Shown here: positions 58,380 to 64,000 of the stretch, piece after piece | How the letters are laid out: the number at the start of each line of letters is the position of its first letter | Position numbering within the stretch: the first letter of the stretch is position 1 | NCBI RefSeq assembly: GCF_029227915.1 | Contig: NC_079889.1 | Location: 9,302,001 to 9,366,000, forward strand | Source of the DNA: Hydractinia symbiolongicarpus | Taxonomy: Eukaryota; Cnidaria; Hydrozoa; Anthoathecata; Hydractiniidae | Length of the DNA: 64,000 bases | Direction: 5' to 3' | The notes under the pieces: model-generated | Told to the model about the DNA's origin: nothing | What the model saw: only the letters and a program-made list of their open reading frames with translations | Database searches by the model: none | Program-made: the position numbers and the translations under genes

Positions 58380-58775
58380 TTATCCGAAAGGGGAAACATG
58401 GGTTAACCAAAAAATGCTGACAATCGATTTTAAAATTTGTAAGAAAATGGTTTTTGGTTGTTGAATTGTTTTCGCAAAAGCGACTGTATCATCTGTAAAC
58501 TGTATTACTGTGCAACTTTTAAAACACTCTTTGAAATCGTTACAGAATACTAGGGTTAAAATTGGTCCTAAAAATGACTCCAATGTAACTCCAGACAATA
58601 ATGCTTTAGGGTCAAAAATCTAACTAGACGCTTACTTCGGAAGAGATAATCCGTAAACCATCTTAAAGCGAGCCCTTTAATTCCATTATTTTGAAGTTGT
58701 CGCAACAGTGTAATATGACCCAACATATACAAAGCCTTGCAGATGTCGATAAAAAACAGCGATCGTTAAGAAACT
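58380..58775 (-). pseudogene. Decayed LINE reverse transcriptase fragment, minus strand
   Basis: Read on the minus strand this gives FIDICKAL, LLRQLQNNGIKGLALRWF, DYLF, then (after a frameshift) GVTLESFLGPILTLVFCNDF and VIQFTDDTVAFAK. That is the order of a CR1/L2-type RT palm (FDTVDH, GVPQGSILGP, FADDT). The first catalytic Asp of the ADD motif position is altered (TDD) and a frameshift is present. It abuts the left edge of unit B. Confidence 0.7.
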
Positions 58776-60916
58776 TAAAACATGGGCAATCAACCTTGAA
58801 GTACACAACACCTAATACGCAAGTACAACGATACTGTACCGTTCTTTAAGAATCCTTAGGATATATGTTTTTTTCAAACTACTATTCCGTATATGCCATA
58901 AAAATCTCTCTTTCCTTATACATTAACATAATTCAATAATAAAAACTTATCTTTTATTTTAATGTTTTGATTCAACTATCAATATAATTCCTTAATTTCT
59001 AATTAAAAACACAGAAATAGCATTTACGATTGCTAAATACCTAGCATATATACCGACTATATATAGATCTTTCACTTCCAGTGCGATCGCGATCCTTGAT
59101 TTAAAGCACCGATTCGTGCCAGAGAAAACAAAAGTGTGAATCTACCCTTTATGTACCAGAATCACATTCGTTGAGAGAAGTATCAAAAGGAACTGAAAAG
59201 ACTTCCCTGTAAAGTAATAAGAATACTTAATACTATTGTCATCAAGGATAATACGTTGATTTGCGACTATTTTGTCGTTCGCGAGGAAATCTTTAATGAC
59301 AAATTACAATATACGACAGCATATGCGCGACTTTCGAAAAACTAAAGCAAATTTTTTTCTCTATCACGATAAACAGTTAAAATATCGTCCTACTGTTATT
59401 TTTTTATCATAAAATTCTATATGGAGGACATGCGTGCACTATGGCTGTTGGCAGTCAATTTTTTTCCAAAAGATTTTAAAGCCTTTAATCAAATGCTGAA
59501 TAGGTAGGTGTGAAAACGATTTTTTCAGGACATACATGAAACCAGCCGTAACAGAATTAATGCAGTATACAAGTTATACCAATGCAGTCCTGAAACATTC
59601 CACGGAAAATACTACTTTAAGTATTTTCTGAAGAAAAAACCCTAGTGAGATTAGTTAAAGCTAACTCTAACCCCAACCCTAACTCTAATCGTAATGAGAT
59701 TTCATTTATAAATTAGATTTTGTTGCATGAAATTACATATTATGTAAAACCGGTAACGTATATTAACAACAATGATAATAAGAGCTAACAAAAACACATG
59801 CGTCATTAAGGAAAATTCGCATGAGTATTTTACATTAAACACTTTGTTCATAAAATATAGAGGATGCCCCTCCAGGGTCTTTTTGTCCGATAGAAACTCC
59901 TTTTTCTTCTGATTAATACGACATTTTCCTAAAGAAAGACGCCTAAAGAATCGATATTTCTGTCCACCGGTCCTACCTTTTATATTTAATTTTTCTTTCA
60001 ATTTTTCTATCTTAAACTATTAAAACATCCAGATAAAATTTCCTTTATAATGACAATGCATGTTTATTTGGTTACAGTTAATCTGATCTATTTGAAAAGG
60101 CCACACAAAGAAAAGGCCACACAAAGACAACATATCACACCATGTTGACCAGGTAAATCATTTACATATACGCTGCCTTACATACTATTTACATTTTGGG
60201 TGAGTACGAGGGTGAAATATGTTTGCTTTCATCGCTTGCGTAATTGCTGATTAATTCATTGATGCTAGTTTAGATTTTGTTTTACCTACTAGTTCAAATT
60301 TTTCTTTAATAACCAACGAAATTTTGGGGTCAAAGAATGTAAAATATATATCGCACTTAATATTGAGGTATCCGTCGGTTTTCACAGGAGAAGCTACGCT
60401 TACAGCTCAGAGTTTTCCAGTGGTTATAGACTTACATAGCAGAAATCGTTGCTTCAGTTGTAAAAATCATGATGCACTGGACGCTTTAAATTTTATTACA
60501 CTTACTTCTTTTTAATAAACGGAAATACATATTTACAAAAGCTTTCATGATAATTTATTTCACATGTTTTAAGTGTAGGTAAATTCAAGTGATACATTTT
60601 TAAATCCAGCGTTATATTTTAGTCTAATCTCTAGCAGTGCTTTGACGCCTAAGCAATTTGCATTTTCATCTGCGTTCCATCCATTGCATAGTGTATACCA
60701 TAATCTATATAAGTTTTACAAAATAATTTATCCATAAGTTTTTTTTGCGAAGATTTTGCTCTTCAATTTTAAAAATCGTACTTCAGAGCAAAACCATCGT
60801 TAGCATAATGTGCGATTCTGCCATTTTATTCCAAAACTTGATTATGTGCTTGTAAAATAAAGTTTATAAAAAAACTGTATAATACCATTATTAGTTTATC
60901 GTTTGAAGTTTGAAGG

Positions 60917-61306
60917 ATGAAGTCATTCTCGAAATTCTTGTGTCTGTTCATACTGACCATCAAGTACAAAACAATTGAGAGTAAAAGTATAACGAACGAA
61001 AATGAAGGCAGCTTAATGCAAGTTGATCAACAAAAGTACGGTATTTCGGCATGCCTTATGGTAAAAGAAAAGAAAATATTAAAAGTTAAAGAATGTCCTG
61101 GCGGCAATGTGAAAATTGAAGTCAACATTTGTGTTGGTTTCTGTTTATCAAACACATTGCCCGCAAATCCTCTATTGTACTGTTTTTGATGATGCATTGC
61201 AGATGGATACGAGGATGTGAAAATGAGTTGTGGTGGGAAAGATATTATGACTTACCAAGTCATCAAGTCGTGCAAGTGTTCTACGAAAAGGTGCCGCGAA
61301 TTGTAG
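60917..61306 (+). CDS. Secreted cystine-knot (CTCK-like) protein with two adjacent in-frame TGA codons
   Basis: CTCK proteins (DAN, bursicon, glycoprotein-hormone-like families) are secreted signals or antagonists held by a cystine knot. The frame has an N-terminal signal-like segment (MKSFSKFLCLFILTIKYKT) and a short spacer. The knot core follows: ISACLMV, KVKECPGG, NICVGFC (the CXGXC motif, near residues 70-76), LLYCF, two TGA codons at 61187-61192, then CIADGYEDV, MSCGGK and SCKCSTKRC (CXC motif), ending at TAG 61304-61306. The frame is otherwise open for 130 codons, and the half after the TGAs is clearly in the same frame and same domain. No intron large enough to remove the TGAs is evident, and using the nearby AG would lose CXGXC. 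It may be a fresh pseudogene, a readthrough or recoded gene, or contain a sequence error. Confidence 0.6.
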
Positions 61307-63150
61307 TAGGGCAGAAACAATTTTTTCTAAGTAAAACTTGACATGTAGGAATAAAATAGACCAATTGATGTGTTTGTGTGTTTGTGATAGATAAAGCTTT
61401 TATAAGTTTGGCAATGACAATAAGAAGTAACAACGAAAAAACGAAAACAAAAATCATTTGCTTGATTCTTTATATTATTGATTCGTATTCCTTTAACCAC
61501 TAAGAAACAACCAATCACAGTTAATTACGATAAAAATTAATGAGGCGGAAAGGATAAAATCAAAACATGCGTCTACGAATGTTTTGTCGAAAACTATTGT
61601 TACGTCACAAGCATTGAATAATACGGGTGGAATACGATTATTTATTCAATGGCTGTTTTTGCTTACGGGTATATAACAAGTAGTGTAATGTTAGAATATA
61701 GTAAATCAAAAATTTCAATCAATATTATGTTTTATTTAGTTTCTTAAAGGAAAGAGAATCTATTAGAAGGAAAATATGTAATTCACTGTATTTTATATTT
61801 CCTACTTAACTTACCACATTTCCTCAAATGTACGTCTAGGTTATTACTATTTTTATGCTGGTAAAAAATTTGCGCTTGTTCGAGAAAAAGCACTTGAAAG
61901 AGAGGGCTACTTAAAGTCTTTGAAATTCAACATTCCATTGAAAGAACCCAGATCACAAACTGACCAAAAAAATATTTCTAGCTGACTTATTCGAAACAAA
62001 ATAAAAATAAAAATTTTGTTTTTCTAAACACCAAAAACCGCCCTGGATACTTTTTTAGGTGAGCGCCTTTAAAACGCGCTGAAGAGAGGAAATACAGTAC
62101 TTAAATGCTAACGTAACTTTTTGTTTAAATTGTGGAAAAGAATAATCGAATACAACCCGCAGTTGCTTCAAAAGATTTAGAGTTTCCGATTGTGTAACTC
62201 ACGTTTCATTTTTTTTTATTTTTGATATTTTTAAAGCTTTAAGACAGTTACGTTGCATCATCTTATATTTAAGTTACATTTTGGGAATTGTTATCAGAAA
62301 TAAATTTTATTTTGGTTTTAATAAGTGTTTAAACTCTACAACGCATCAATGAACAATCATGTCTTGAAAAAAAAAGTTTGAAAGTCCACTATTCATGAAC
62401 AAAAAGAAAATTAAAATGTAAGTACGAATACTTCAAGCCATCAGCAATAGCTTTCTTCGTTTGTTTCTTACGAGCCATTTGTTTACCATAGATACTGGTT
62501 GTACTCACATACAAAATCGACACTTTTATTCATTTAGGTTTTATTTTCTTCGAACGCGTAAACAGCAGACACAACAGGGAAGTTAAAGAATGGCGGACAG
62601 TAGGTTTTTTTAAACTGTTTTAACGGTCTTTATTGACATTATGTTATAACGGAAGTATTAGTTATTCATATCAACACTGCCGCCAAGAACGACAAGAAGT
62701 TTTATGCGCACTTCTGGTTGGTTTTACAAACATTATGACCATATTCACAAAGAAACTACATATAGATGCTTTTCTCTAGTAAAGAAATAACAACCGGTCT
62801 TCTGTTATTTGCAACGCCTGTGTTGGTTATTGAATCGAAATACCTGTCAACAACGGGATTGGTACTTCAAACGTGGCTCAACATTGCGGGTCGTCAGCAC
62901 AGCTTTGTGATTCTTCGGTAGCGCTATGCAACACTCGGATCAGCTCTCCGTGGGTTTATTTAATTGATGTGAGTAATTGAATTTATTCTGTCTGAAGATC
63001 TTTCTTGTGTTTTCAGATCTACCAAGGATGTGTTTAAATTCGCGTTAGCGTTCACTTTATGATAACGATTAATCAAAAAGGTCTTTAAACCTTTGCAGTT
63101 TTCATGAACTACTGATTCGCATGTTGTGTGCCACATGTTTGGTTTTGTTC
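61307..63150. other. 3' flank of the cystine-knot ORF, absent from unit A
   Basis: AT-rich DNA with an AATAAA near 61,350 that could end the transcript. Sequence from about 60,970 to 62,770 has no counterpart in unit A. Nothing else in it is recognised as a gene. Confidence 0.4.
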
Positions 63151-63873
63151 TAAATATTTTGGAGCGCCTTTTTGACGTGGGACTGCTTTATTGTTGGTTT
63201 ATTTTATCGTTTCTTGGTTATGACTGAGGCCGTATCTTCTGAAAACGGGAATGTGTATGCCATCAACATGGTCAAACGATATCACTTCTAATTCATCTGC
63301 ATGCTATTTTTAGACAAGTTGAAAATCATCAACTTGTTGTCTCGTTATTACAGACAGTGCTCGACAAATTGACGACACAAGAGACTTATTAAGCTGTACA
63401 AGATGAAGAAAGTTCAAGTTGATTCTTAAGGTAGGCAAATTGAATAAGCTTGTGCATTGCGAAAGAATGGTTTAGTTATAAAGGTAAATAAATAGACTGA
63501 CAATGCTTTTTACCGGACGCGTGTATAGTTATAAAGTTTTTTGAACATTGCTGTGCAAAATGTAATTGAAATTCCAAAATTAGTGGATTCTATTATCAGT
63601 ATTGCAGGAAAAATATCTAGCAAATCCTAGCCTAGTCACATAGTCTACGTGAGTTCTCTATGGCTTATCGGTAAAGTTCGGTAAAATTGAGAAAGATTTG
63701 TTTAGTAGCTAATAATTTGGTACCAGCAAAACTATTGTACGCCCTAAAAATTATATTTAAAAGCAATTCTGATACGGTTCATGTTAAGTGGATTTAACCC
63801 AACATAAGTCAAAACATTGTAAGTCAATGGCAATTAAAAGACAGGATATTCCCAGTAAAAGGAGATTTTTTAC

Positions 63874-64000
63874 CAATACACCTTTCCTGAATTTCGTTAA
63901 AAATAAAAAGCATTGATCTTAACAATAATGTCGCTAAAACAGCACTTCCTCGTGCTGAAAAAGTTGAAACGTCATACAAACACCAATCCAATAGTGTTGA
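63874..64000 (+). repeat. Repeat X, copy X3 (cut by window end)
   Basis: It starts with CAATACACCTTTCCTGAATT and continues colinear with X2: AAAAAGCATTGATC, AATAATG, then GTTGAAACGTCATACAAAC. It is placed after unit B exactly as X2 is placed after unit A. Confidence 0.8.

Larger units (their letters stand above)
58800..63873 (+). repeat. Segmental duplication unit B
   Basis: Direct, diverged counterpart of unit A (40,055-43,832), followed in the same way by repeat X at 63874. It begins where the LINE fragment at 58,380-58,775 ends. It contains the cystine-knot ORF at 60917 and about 1.8 kb missing from A. Small indels relative to A are frequent. Confidence 0.8.

Noticed and set aside
60917-61306. 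Firm claim of selenocysteine at the TGA pair
   Set aside because: No SECIS element could be identified by eye, and adjacent double selenocysteine would be exceptional.
1-64000. CRISPR arrays, operons, ribosomal RNA genes
   Set aside because: None seen. The intron-bearing genes and animal protein families show this is not prokaryotic DNA.

Overview
This window is AT-rich, intron-bearing animal DNA. The proteins recognised are metazoan: the WAVE-complex subunit NCKAP1 (HEM/Nap1), a Rabin8-type Rab8 exchange factor, a GLRX2-type glutaredoxin and a secreted cystine-knot (CTCK) protein. They sit among many transposon families: a Penelope-like element, a CR1/L2-type LINE, Helitrons, tRNA-derived SINEs and TIR elements. 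The mix and composition best suit a cnidarian, perhaps a hydrozoan. That is an inference, because nothing here names the species.

Layout. 0.2-10.7 kb: 22 exons of NCKAP1 on the + strand, entering from outside the window and ending at a clear stop. One intron holds a decayed Penelope-like element with long inverted ends. 10.7-15.2 kb: 3' UTR and spacer with two copies of one SINE in opposite orientation. 15.3-18.55 kb: a nearly complete LINE with a long EN-RT ORF, broken near its 3' end. 20.3-21.4 kb: Rabin8-like CDS in a single exon. 23.9-24.5 kb: two-exon glutaredoxin. 25-28.3 kb: small repeats (TTAAGCGCCC repeat, tRNA-like hairpin, mini-Helitrons). 28.4-29.3 kb: last exon of a putative glycosyltransferase-like gene. 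29.7-37.1 kb: a minisatellite, weak acidic minus-strand exons, Helitron and TIR-element copies, and a decayed Helitron Rep gene.

From 37.4 kb on, the sequence is mostly duplicated or repetitive. A unit of about 3.8 kb (A, 40.05-43.83 kb) is bracketed by two inverted copies of a repeat called X here (37.4-39.1 and 43.8-46.0 kb). A related unit B (58.8-63.9 kb) lies in direct orientation and runs into a third X at the window's end. Unit B carries the cystine-knot ORF, which has two adjacent in-frame TGA codons. Unit A keeps only its first 16 codons. Between the units lie a tandem array with a period near 510 bp (49-51.8 kb) and long stretches where I recognise no gene.

The three best-supported host genes (NCKAP1, Rabin8-like, glutaredoxin) are not obviously linked in one pathway. 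The most unusual part is the duplicated cystine-knot segment with X repeats at its borders.
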